Assembly (NCBI GenBank): GCA_964581465.1
Contig: CAZOOP010000012.1
Location: 1-64,000, forward strand
DNA length: 64,000 nucleotides
From: WJMB01 sp964581465
GTDB lineage: Bacteria; RBG-13-66-14
Reading direction: 5' to 3'
Shown here: positions 56,483 to 64,000 of the stretch, in pieces
Numbering within the stretch: the stretch's first letter is position 1
Layout of the letters: the number at the start of each line of letters is the position of its first letter
Notes under the pieces: model-generated
Databases searched by the model: none
What the model was told of the DNA's origin: nothing
What the model saw: only the letters and a program-made list of their open reading frames with translations
Position numbers and translations under genes: made by a program

Positions 56483-58219
56483 CTAGTAGCCGCCGAAGCT
56501 GGTGCCGAACTCGACGATCTCGTTCTCGACGATGGTCAGGATGGTCAGCGGCTTGTGGGCCTCGCCGTCAGCGTCGACGTGGGTTTCGCCGATCAATCCC
56601 GGATAGGCGCGCAGGGAACGCAGCTCGACGGCCAGCTCGGGCCGGGTCAGCGCTCCAGCGTCGATGCACCAGGCCAGCATACCGAAGCAATCGTAGGCGT
56701 GGGCGGCCAGGAAGGTCGGGTCCGAGCCCAGGCGGCTGCGGTAGCCGGCGATGAAGGACTGCACGTCGGCGTCACGGCTGCGCAGGTAGAGGGCGTCGCA
56801 GAAGATGGCGCCCTCGACGTAGCGCATCCCCATCCGGGTCACCGACTCGGCGTTCCAGCCGTTGCCGCCGACCAGTTCGGCGACGATGCCGTAGAAGACC
56901 AACTGGCTGGCCAGCTCGGTGATGTGGGGCTGGTGGGCCGCGATGAAGATGCCGTCGAGGCCCTGGCGGCGGAAAACCTTGCACTCGCTGGTATAGCTCT
57001 TGGCCTCGAGGGGGAAGGACTGCTCGACGACGACGTCGATGTTGTTGTCGTCGGCGGCCTCGCGAAAGGCCTGGCGCATCCCCTCGCCATAGGCCGTATC
57101 CTCGTAGAGGATGCCGAAGCGGCCCAGGCCCAGGCGGTCGCTGCAGAACTCGGCCAGGGTCTCGCACTGGTTCTCGTAGGTCATCGCGTTGCGGAAGGCG
57201 TAGTTGGAACGCTCGGCCAGGCCAGCCTCGGTGGCCGCCGGGGTGATCAGCGGCAGCTCGTAGTCCTCGGCCAGGGGAATGATCGCCCCGAAGGCCGTCG
57301 AGGAGAGGGGGCCGATGACGGCCACGGCCTGGGAATCCTCGGCCAGACTGCGCAGGCCCAGCTCGGCGCCCTCCGGCGTGCCCCGGCTGTCGACGACGAC
57401 GATCTCGATCTTGCGCTCGTGGCCCGCGTTGTAGCGGCTGGCGGCCAGCTCCACCGCCGTGCGCACCTCGCGGCCGTAGGGCGCCCAGTCACCGGAGAGC
57501 GGCACCAGGCAGCCGATAACCTTGGGCTCGAGCCGGAGCTTCTCATTGACCTCGGTCAGCAGCTCGCGACCCGCCGTGCGGTAGGGCGTGTCCAGGGGGT
57601 GGTCCTCCAGGCGGCGCAGGTAGAGGGCGGCGGACTCCAGATCACCGCGTTGGTAGGACTCCTCGCCCAGGGTGTAGAACAGGTAGGCTCCCAGGTAGCT
57701 CTCGGCGAAGGTCTCCAACAACGCCCGCTTCTCGCCGCGGTCCAGGACGGCGAAGTGTTCCTGGAAGCTCTCCAGGGCGACATCGAAGAAGCGGCCGTCC
57801 GGGTTCGAGGCCAGCACACCCAGGCTCTGGGCCGCCTCGTAGTAACGGCCGCGCTCGCTCTGCGCCCGGGCGTAGAGCAGGCGGGCGTCGTCGATCAGTT
57901 CGTGTTCGGGGAAATCGCCGATGAAGCGGGCGAAGTGACCGGCCGCGCCGTCGAAGTCCCCGAGCTGGTACTCGGAATAGGCCAGGCGGTAGAGGGCCAG
58001 GGGGTAGAGCCGGGTGTAGGAGTAGATGTCGACCACGGCGGTGAAGCCGCTGATCGCCCCGGCGTAGTCGCCATCGTTGTAGGCCTCGCTGGCCCGCTCG
58101 AAGTGTTCCCTGGCCCGTTCGGGGATCTCGTCATCGTCGGGGGGCTGACAAGCTCCGACGAAGAGCAGACCGAGCAGGGTGGTGGTGATCATGAAAAGCA
58201 TCAGTGGGCGCTTGGGCAA
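56483..58219 (-). CDS. Lipoprotein with TPR region and periplasmic-binding (Leu/Ile/Val type) domain
   Basis: 578 residues from a TTG at 58219, with GGGAGG five bases upstream. The lipobox FVGAC gives Cys24. Residues 35-230 are TPR-like repeats (AREHFERASEAYNDGDYAGAISGF, RLAYSEYQLGDFDGAAGHFARFI). From about 240 comes a type I periplasmic-binding fold: IGCLVPLSGDWAPYGREV, GAELGLRSLAEDSQAVAVIGPLSS, ITPAATEAGLAERSNYAFRN, YEDTAYGEGMRQAFREAADDNN and FIAAHQPHITELASQLVFYG. TPR plus this fold is the plan of LpoA (activator of penicillin-binding protein 1A), but that match is loose here. A ligand-sensing envelope lipoprotein is the safe statement. No ABC transporter genes are adjacent. Confidence 0.82.
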   Translation of the reverse strand: MPKRPLMLFMITTTLLGLLFVGACQPPDDDEIPERAREHFERASEAYNDGDYAGAISGFTAVVDIYSYTRLYPLALYRLAYSEYQLGDFDGAAGHFARFIGDFPEHELIDDARLLYARAQSERGRYYEAAQSLGVLASNPDGRFFDVALESFQEHFAVLDRGEKRALLETFAESYLGAYLFYTLGEESYQRGDLESAALYLRRLEDHPLDTPYRTAGRELLTEVNEKLRLEPKVIGCLVPLSGDWAPYGREVRTAVELAASRYNAGHERKIEIVVVDSRGTPEGAELGLRSLAEDSQAVAVIGPLSSTAFGAIIPLAEDYELPLITPAATEAGLAERSNYAFRNAMTYENQCETLAEFCSDRLGLGRFGILYEDTAYGEGMRQAFREAADDNNIDVVVEQSFPLEAKSYTSECKVFRRQGLDGIFIAAHQPHITELASQLVFYGIVAELVGGNGWNAESVTRMGMRYVEGAIFCDALYLRSRDADVQSFIAGYRSRLGSDPTFLAAHAYDCFGMLAWCIDAGALTRPELAVELRSLRAYPGLIGETHVDADGEAHKPLTILTIVENEIVEFGTSFGGY

Positions 58220-58490
58220 ATCATCCTCCCGCGGCTGCCGCGAAGCCGGGCGTTCGAGGACGTCCGGCAGCGGGCGCAGGTATAGTTTTCCAGTGTAAAG
58301 GGTGGTTATTATACACCGCCGCCGCCGTGGCGGTCAAAAGACTTCGTCGCTGTGCTATCATCGAACACGAGACAAGCTCACGGTCTCCCGGAACCTTCCC
58401 ATTCTCCTCACTTCGAGATCGATTGACCTGCATGCGTCTGACGGAGGATCACCCGGTCCCCGATCACCAGGAATGCTCTTGATTTCCGAA

Positions 58491-58838
58491 GGGATTATCA
58501 CACGTTCATGAACAGGCATGTATCACTTATAGCTTGTTATTATGTGTCTCATAGCTGTAAATGCCGTCGCTGTCCGCGCGCTGTCTGGTGGCATGAAACA
58601 GTCGTAGTCTAAGCGGAGGCTTCAAAAAGAACGCTCTGCTTCGGGAAGTCGCCACTCCCGACCTGCATCCCGGGCTTCACAGTTCAAGAAGGGCTACCTG
58701 CTTTTAATAGCTGCTTTAGCAGATATGAAACTTATGGCATATCGAGCTGGAACCCTTCGCGAAGTAGTTGTCGGCACTTCCGCTCTAAGTGCGGCTCCTT
58801 ATTCCTTCAACGTCGGTTCCGTTTCAAGTGATAATCCC
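58491..58838 (+). mobile_element. MITE-C, complete copy
   Basis: 348 bases, GGGATTATCACACGTTCATG to GTTTCAAGTGATAATCCC, with 11-bp terminal repeats. This is the reference copy for the family. No clear target duplication. 58839-59351 shows no gene, RNA or repeat I can recognise. Confidence 0.85.
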
Positions 58839-59351
58839 TAGCTCAAAAAGCCACCACTATCCCCAGGGTAGATTTGTGGCAGATAACACTACAAGTGCAA
58901 GCAGGCTTGAAAGTGCGGAAGGTCGGCCGCCCCGCAGGCTAACCTGGAGATTGTAACGGGAGGACCAACGATAAGCCGGCTTTTATCTGGTAAAGCTACA
59001 ATCAGCAGTCTTTCTCCTTATCCAGTAGACGCTTTCGCAGAGCGAGTATCAAATCCCCCTCGATCAAGCCCGCTCTATCTAGTTAGTGATATTGGTCCAG
59101 TTTGCATTGATGATCCATTATTGATCCCATGCCATGGAAAGCATCCGTCATAGGTATGCCACCCCATTGCCACCGAGCGACCCCACGGCTGATAACAGCG
59201 GCAGAGCAAAAGCCCGTTTGGACAGACTCTCACTCTGAGCCGCTGCCGGTGTTCCCACCGCCGCTTCAACCTGGCATGACCCCTCGCCCCGCAATGGACG
59301 GTCAACCGCGATCCCCAGACCGGTAACGTCTTCTCCCGCCGGGAGGTTGCA

Positions 59352-59972
59352 ATGAAGCCCTTCCATCTGGTTTTGTTATTGGCGCTCGCCACCGGCGCCC
59401 TCGCCATGGACTATCTGATCCCCGGCGCCGTCGCCGATTCCCCCGTGGCCGAGGTGCGCACCGAGCTGGGCTCCTTCTACATCCTACTTCACGATGCCAT
59501 CACCCCGGACACCGTCGCCAACTACATCGCCCTGGCCGAGTCCGGATTCTACGACGGTATCGGTTTCCATCGCGTCGTCGAGGGCCACGTCATCCAGGCT
59601 GGCTGCCCGCTCTGGGATACAGAACTGGCCGGCAGCGGCGGCCCGGGCTACACCATCCCCTTCGAGAACGCCGCGCTCATCCACCTCGAGGGCGCCGTGG
59701 GGATGGCCCGCAGCGCAGACCCAAACTCCGCCGGCAGCCAGTTCTACGTCTGCCTGGCCCCCCGACCCCACCTGGACGGCGACTACGTCGTCTTCGGCAG
59801 CGTGATCGCCGGGATGGAGGTCGTTCACGCCGTCGAGGTGGGCACACTGATCGAGACCGTCGAGATCCTCGACTACGCCGAGTTCCGCGAGCGCGCCCTG
59901 CGCCGCGATATCGACGACCCCCTGAAGATTAGACCGCGCACCGACGCCACCCCCGAGGTTGAAGATGACTAA
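59352..59972 (+). CDS. Exported cyclophilin-type peptidyl-prolyl isomerase
   Basis: 206 residues, ATG with GGGAGG upstream. A signal peptide is cut near ALA-MD (residue 18). Cyclophilin core: LGSFYILLHDAITPDTVANYIALAESGFYDGIGFHRVVEGHVIQAG with the active-site Arg in FHRV, then MARSADPNSAGSQFYVCL and DGDYVVFGSVIAGMEVV. It should speed proline isomerisation in exported proteins. It overlaps the next, closely related gene by 8 bases, so the pair arose by tandem duplication. Confidence 0.92.
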   Translation: MKPFHLVLLLALATGALAMDYLIPGAVADSPVAEVRTELGSFYILLHDAITPDTVANYIALAESGFYDGIGFHRVVEGHVIQAGCPLWDTELAGSGGPGYTIPFENAALIHLEGAVGMARSADPNSAGSQFYVCLAPRPHLDGDYVVFGSVIAGMEVVHAVEVGTLIETVEILDYAEFRERALRRDIDDPLKIRPRTDATPEVEDD

Positions 59973-60609
59973 ACGCCTGCTTATCACAATCCCGGCCACG
60001 GCTCTGCTGATCCTGTCCGGCTGCTCCGAAAACGCCGCCGGACCCTACCCCGAGCCAAACGCCGAAACCCCCGTCGCCCGAGTGATCACCGACGCCGGCG
60101 AGTTCTACATCCTGCTCCACGAAAGCGTCAATCCCGAGACCGTCGCCAACTTCGTCGAACTCGCTGACGACGGCTTCTACGACGGCATAGGCTTCCACCG
60201 CGTCGAGCCCGGCGGCGTGATCCAGGCCGGCTGCCCCCACTGGGACGACCCCACCCTGGCCGGCACCGGTGGACCCGGTTACACGATTCCCTTCGAGAAC
60301 GCCACGCTCTCCCACCTCGAAGGCGCCGTGGGCCTGGCCCGCGCCGCCGACCCCGACTCCGGCGGCAGCCAATTCTACGTCTGTCTCAACCCCCTGCCCC
60401 AGCTCGACGGCGACTACGTCGTCTTCGGCCAGATCGTCGGCGGGATGGAGGTCGTCTACAACGTCGTCATTGGAACCGTCATCGAGGCCATCGAACTGAC
60501 CACCTGGGAGGATTTCCTCAACCGCGCCTCCCGGGGTGAGCTGGACCTGCGACCCCGCCGTTCCGCCGAGTCCACCGCTGAAATACCCGAACTAGATATC
60601 AGCGGCTGA
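59965..60609 (+). CDS. Cyclophilin-type peptidyl-prolyl isomerase lipoprotein
   Basis: 214 residues from the ATG at 59965, with GAGG six bases upstream (a TTG at 59959 is possible). The lipobox LLILSGC places the lipidated cysteine at 20, so unlike its neighbour this copy is membrane-anchored. The core is the same: DAGEFYILLHESVNPETVANFVELADDGFYDGIGFHRV, GLARAADPDSGGSQFYVCL and DGDYVVFGQIVGGMEVV. The pair differs mainly in the signal and the acidic C-terminus, one soluble and one anchored. Confidence 0.92.
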   Translation: MTKRLLITIPATALLILSGCSENAAGPYPEPNAETPVARVITDAGEFYILLHESVNPETVANFVELADDGFYDGIGFHRVEPGGVIQAGCPHWDDPTLAGTGGPGYTIPFENATLSHLEGAVGLARAADPDSGGSQFYVCLNPLPQLDGDYVVFGQIVGGMEVVYNVVIGTVIEAIELTTWEDFLNRASRGELDLRPRRSAESTAEIPELDISG

Positions 60610-60676
60610 GCGTCCCGCACCCCGCGACCCGGCGGAACCCTTGCCCCGGCGCCCGGCGAGCCGGCACCCCCGCGGC

Positions 60677-60755
60677 GGCGTTGGCACGTTTCTTGCGCAA
60701 GGACACCTGGCTTCCCAGTTCCAGCGCCCGACTCCGCAAGAAACGTGCCAACGCC
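60677..60755. repeat. Hairpin element h6
   Basis: 20-bp perfect arms GGCGTTGGCACGTTTCTTGC (60677-60696) and complement (60736-60755). The interior is in reverse orientation like h4; its complement begins GCGGAGTCGGGCGCTGGAAC. Located 67 bases after the second cyclophilin stop and 260 before gdhA. Confidence 0.9.
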
Positions 60756-60885
60756 GTCGCGGCCGCCAAAGAAAACCTAGCCGAGCTGGAAGGGGGGCAA
60801 GGGTTCCGCCGCCGCGAGCTTGACCACCTTAGCACAACAGCGCCTATATCGTTGACTATGATGCGCTTATGGTTAACGAATATGC

Positions 60886-60914
60886 TTGACATATTTTTCA
60901 CAATGTAGTACGCT
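60886..60914 (+). promoter_or_regulatory. Possible promoter of gdhA
   Basis: Perfect TTGACA, 17 bases, TACGCT (60909-60914; weak -10), 102 bases before the ATG. Confidence 0.4.
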
Positions 60915-61015
60915 TCTCCCCGCTCGGCCCAGCAGCCGTCGATCACCCGCTCCATTCAAGAGGTCCCCGGCCTCATCGCCCTTTCACCCGGGGTCAACCC
61001 ACCACAGGAGGAACG

Positions 61016-62269
61016 ATGTCCGAGGAATACAGCGCGCTACGCCAGGCCCAGCGCGAGTTCGACAAGGTCGCCGAGATGATGGGCCTGGAGCAGAGCTACC
61101 GCAACGTGCTGCGGGAGCCGGCGCGCACCCTGTCGGTCAACGTCCCGGTGCGCATGGATGACGGCACCATCCGCACCTTCAAGGGCTACCGCTGCCAGCA
61201 TAACACGGCCTGCGGCCCGGCCAAGGGCGGCATCCGCTACTCCCTCGACGTCACCGTCGACGAAGTCCAGGCCCTGGCCACCTGGATGACCTGGAAATGC
61301 TCCCTGGCCGGTATCCCCTACGGCGGCGGCAAGGGCGGCATCCACGTCGACGTCCACGAGCTCTCCGCCGGCGAGCTCGAGCGCCTTTCGCGACGTTTCT
61401 TCTCCGAGATCCAGCCTCTGGTCGGCCCCGAGAAAGACATCCCCGCTCCGGACATGAACACCGACGGCCGGATCATGAGCTGGTACATGGACACCTATTC
61501 GATGAACGTCGGCAAGACCACCCTGGGCGTGGTCACCGGCAAGCCCCTCTCGCTGGGCGGCTCCGAGGGCCGCACCGCCGCCACCGGTCGAGGCGTCTTC
61601 GTCGCGGCCATGAACGCGATGCGCAAGAAGGGCATCGAGCCCCGGGACGCCCGCATCGTCATCCAGGGCTTCGGCAACGTCGGCTACTGGGCCGCCGTGC
61701 TCTTCCACGAAGTAGGCTGCAAGGTCGTCGGACTCTCCGACTACTACGGCGGCGTTTACAACCCCAAGGGGCTCGATCCCACCAAGGGCAAAGAGCGCGC
61801 CATGAGCGAGGACGAGAGCGTCTGCAACATGCTCGAGGGCGACCGCATCACCAACGAGGAGCTGCTCACCCTGGATTGCGACGTGCTCTGCCCCTGCGCC
61901 CTGCAGAACCAGCTCACCGAATCCATCGCCCCGCGGATCAAGACCAAGCTGATCTCCGAGGGCGCCAACGGCCCCACCACCCCCGAGGCGGACCAGATTC
62001 TCTACGACAAGGGCGTCGTGGTCATCCCCGACTTCCTCGCCAACGCCGGCGGCGTGATCGTCAGCTACTTCGAGTGGGTTCAGGGGCTGCAGTTCTTCTT
62101 CTGGCACGAGAAAGAGGTCAACGCCAAGTTGGATGAGATCATGGACCGCAACCTGGACCGGGTCTGGGCCTTGGCCGAGGAGAAGAACATCTGCCTGCGC
62201 GACGCGGCCTACTGGTTCGCTATCGAGCGGGTGGCCCGGGCGACCCAGTTGCGGGGTATCTATCCCTAG
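61016..62269 (+). CDS. gdhA: Glutamate dehydrogenase (Glu/Leu/Phe/Val family)
   Basis: 417 residues, ATG with ACAGGAGGAACG upstream. Links 2-oxoglutarate plus ammonia to glutamate. Lysines of the substrate site are K70 (GPAKGGIRY), K94 (MTWKCSLAGIPYGGG) and the catalytic K106 (KGGIHVD). PEKDIPAPDMNTDGRIMSWYMDTYS and the Rossmann motif IQGFGNVGYWAA follow, with GLSDYYGGVY as the adenosine-ribose strand, pointing to NAD preference. ISEGANGPTTPEAD and SYFEWVQGLQFFFWHEKEV are intact. Length fits the hexameric small type. A clear terminator follows. Confidence 0.96.
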   Translation: MSEEYSALRQAQREFDKVAEMMGLEQSYRNVLREPARTLSVNVPVRMDDGTIRTFKGYRCQHNTACGPAKGGIRYSLDVTVDEVQALATWMTWKCSLAGIPYGGGKGGIHVDVHELSAGELERLSRRFFSEIQPLVGPEKDIPAPDMNTDGRIMSWYMDTYSMNVGKTTLGVVTGKPLSLGGSEGRTAATGRGVFVAAMNAMRKKGIEPRDARIVIQGFGNVGYWAAVLFHEVGCKVVGLSDYYGGVYNPKGLDPTKGKERAMSEDESVCNMLEGDRITNEELLTLDCDVLCPCALQNQLTESIAPRIKTKLISEGANGPTTPEADQILYDKGVVVIPDFLANAGGVIVSYFEWVQGLQFFFWHEKEVNAKLDEIMDRNLDRVWALAEEKNICLRDAAYWFAIERVARATQLRGIYP

Positions 62270-62295
62270 AACCAGCTATTCAAAGGATATACCAT

Positions 62296-62321
62296 CGGGG
62301 ACCGCTTGGTCCCCGTTTTTT
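62296..62321 (+). terminator. Intrinsic terminator of gdhA
   Basis: 8-bp perfect stem CGGGGACC / GGTCCCCG, loop GCTT, six T, 27 bases after the stop. Confidence 0.92.
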
Positions 62322-62411
62322 ATTGGGAATCTGATTGGATACCTTGCCAATACCCGGGGCATCGGTCAGTTTACCCTGCACCGCAAGAACAAGGTGCACG
62401 ATTTAAGGTAG

Positions 62412-62750
62412 GGGATTATCACCTGAAACTGAACCTACGTCGAAACCTAAAAACAGCGGCATTTAGAACGGATGCGCCCACAACTACCACATGAGGGCCT
62501 TCAGCTCGACGGGCCAAAGAGGTTTTACATATCAGCTAAACCAGCTATTTGTAAACATTTAGTCTTCAGATGACTGGTATGCCCGGGATACAAATCAGGA
62601 GTAGCGACTTCCCAACTCACAGCGTCCTGTTAGAGCAAGTCTGGATTTCCGCCAGCAGGGAACGCATGGACAGTGACAGGATGTGCAGAAATAAAACACA
62701 TAAAACTAGCAATTTGCGAGAAATGCCGGTTTAAAAAACAAGTGATAACT
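62412..62750 (-). mobile_element. MITE-C copy, reverse orientation
   Basis: GGGATTATCACCTGAAACTG to AAACAAGTGATAACT. Interior landmarks match the complement of 58491-58838 (ACTACCACATGAGGGCC region, CCCGGGATACAAATC). Confidence 0.75.
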
Positions 62751-62826
62751 ACTAGCAATCGTCTGCGGCGCCCGCCTCAGTCAAGTCACTTATCAGTCAA
62801 GCGAACAATCAGCTCGATGAACAGTG

Positions 62827-63630
62827 TCAATCCAGCCGTACCCAGGGCGGCAGGTCGTCCTCCTCCTCGCGTTTACGCAGGCGCTCGCGCTCCCGGATGA
62901 CATCCACATCCTCGCGACGTCCCTCGTCGAGCTTGAGGCGGCCCTCGTCGCGGGCGTCCAGCAACCGCTCGCGCTCGTCCAGGTTGCGCCGGTACTCTTG
63001 CAGGCGGCGCTTCCAGTAGGCCCGCTTGCGCTGTTCGTTGCGGACGAAGAAGCTGATCGAGAAGGCGATCAGGCCCTGGAAGGCCAGGCTGAGAGTCTGC
63101 CAGAGCGTGCCCGAGACCAGCAGATTGGCCCAGCTTGTCCGTTCACCGAAGACGGCCAGCCAGACAGTGCCGAGCAGAACGGATGCCAGCAGGCCCAGCA
63201 GCAGCCCCAGAACGAAGCTTTTGGGCGAGGGATAGCCGTCATCCTCTAGCTCGCGCTGGTAGAGCCAGCCCCCCAGGGCGGCCATGATCAGCGGCGCCAG
63301 GTAGAAGCCGCCGGCGCCGGAGAACAGGAAGGCGAAGCCGACGTGTCCCTCGGGAAACAGGGGCAGGCCGATCACGCCCAGAGCCAGTCCGACGGCCGTC
63401 GCCGCCAGGACCCAGAAGCGGTTCAGAAAGATCAGTGCGACGCAGGCCAGTCCGGTGATCAGGTTTGTGTAAGCCTCGACGTTGGCCATCGGCCGAACCG
63501 TCATCCCGCTGAGCGCGATCAGCCCGACCAGGGCCAGGGCGACGAGGAGGTTGCGCCAGGGGTTGGGGCTCTGGAAAGGCGCCTGGAACGTGGCTTCACC
63601 GGTGGCTTCCAAGGGGGCTTCGTCGGTCAT
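62827..63630 (-). CDS. Membrane protein with charged coiled-coil tail
   Basis: 267 residues from the ATG at 63630. The frame is open to 63813, but that part comes from the adjacent MITE-C end. About six membrane segments: NLLVALALVGLIALSG, LITGLACVALIFLNRFWVLA, TAVGLALGVIGLPL, AFLFSGAGGFYLAPLIMAAL, FVLGLLLGLLASVLLGTVWLAVF and LSLAFQGLIAFSISFFV. The last 65 residues are highly charged (RRLQEYRRNLDERERLLDARDEG) and likely a cytoplasmic coiled coil. No family recognised. Confidence 0.72.
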   Translation of the reverse strand: MTDEAPLEATGEATFQAPFQSPNPWRNLLVALALVGLIALSGMTVRPMANVEAYTNLITGLACVALIFLNRFWVLAATAVGLALGVIGLPLFPEGHVGFAFLFSGAGGFYLAPLIMAALGGWLYQRELEDDGYPSPKSFVLGLLLGLLASVLLGTVWLAVFGERTSWANLLVSGTLWQTLSLAFQGLIAFSISFFVRNEQRKRAYWKRRLQEYRRNLDERERLLDARDEGRLKLDEGRREDVDVIRERERLRKREEEDDLPPWVRLD

Positions 63631-63762
63631 GGGCAAGTTGGGGGTTAGTGGTGTGTGGTCTCGACGGATTGGTTCAAAGAAGATGCCGGGGCCGTCGCAG
63701 AGATGGAGACTATTGCGGCGTACCAGACCTGTATCATTGGCGGAGAAAGCTATATTTAGTGA

Positions 63763-64000
63763 GGGATTATCACCTGAAGCTGAACCTACGTCGAAAACGC
63801 AAATGAGCGGCATTTAGAACGGAAGTGTCGACAATCACTTCACGAAGGGCTGTTCATTCGACGAGCCAAAGAGTTGTCATACCTGCTAAAGTCTGTATTT
63901 TTAAGCGTTTAGTCTCATACAACCTGGGATGCAAATCAGTAGTCACGACTTCCCAAAGCAGAGCGCTATATTGAAAGCGCCTTCTTAGAGAACATCTTAT
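63763..64000 (-). mobile_element. MITE-C copy, cut by the window end
   Basis: Starts GGGATTATCACCTGAAGCTG and follows the reversed family through TGGGATGCAAATCAGTAGTC up to the edge. Confidence 0.75.

Noticed and set aside
63631..63813. N-terminal extension of the last membrane protein
   Set aside because: Coded partly by the adjacent MITE-C end; the residues look random and an ATG at 63630 begins a normal N-terminus.

Overview
The window looks like a chromosomal piece of an uncultured, Gram-negative-type bacterium. Genes are GC-rich. A TonB-dependent receptor, a small outer-membrane barrel and at least six lipobox lipoproteins imply an outer membrane. Scattered housekeeping genes (glmS, uvrC, rarA, a glgC-like gene, serS, eno, gdhA) alternate with envelope and secreted proteins. 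No marker here fixes the phylum; a deep-branching candidate phylum is my guess only.

Layout. 0-6 kb: glmS and a DUF2723 membrane protein between two inverted IS1595-type remnants. 6-13 kb: minus-strand uvrC, rarA, a methyltransferase, a secreted protein and a GlgC-like pyrophosphorylase. 14-24 kb: a propeller lipoprotein, an ASCH/winged-helix protein, a btuB-type receptor behind a cobalamin riboswitch, a purine nucleoside phosphorylase and a porin-like protein. 24-31 kb: an FG-GAP surface protein, a C45 hydrolase lipoprotein and serS. 31-40 kb: a broken GT39 gene, an AT-rich DUF429 gene, a dehydratase/activase-family protein, a dCMP deaminase-type gene, eno, an AT-rich secreted protein and a lipoprotein. 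40-46.5 kb: a three-gene glycan operon (FemAB-like, polysaccharide deacetylase, GT39+TPR), then thpR and an SDR. 48-51 kb: a haem-binding lipoprotein translationally coupled to a histidine kinase. 52-64 kb: M29 aminopeptidase, VanZ-like protein, TPR/periplasmic-binding lipoprotein, two tandem exported cyclophilins, gdhA and a membrane protein.

Two repeat systems fill the intergenic DNA. (1) Four families of non-autonomous elements (called here MITE-A, B, C and E) begin GGGATCA/GGGATTATCAC or GGCATCAT and have the same type of ends as four decayed IS1595-like copies. Several sit in exact or near-exact 8-bp target duplications and some are nested, so one IS1595-type transposase probably moved them all. 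All four transposase copies here are broken. (2) Six copies of a 77-93 bp hairpin element (h1-h6), with near-perfect 20-25 bp arms containing TTGGCAC(A/G)TTTCTTGC, lie only between genes, never in the AT-rich mobile DNA. I do not recognise this family.

Other points of note: a reconstructable inversion of the glmS segment, a GlgC homologue lacking two catalytic residues, a leader ORF threaded through the riboswitch terminator, and a truncated haem protein paired with a sensor kinase. Positions are exact where a start, stop or repeat edge was read directly and approximate (marked so) for decayed repeats.
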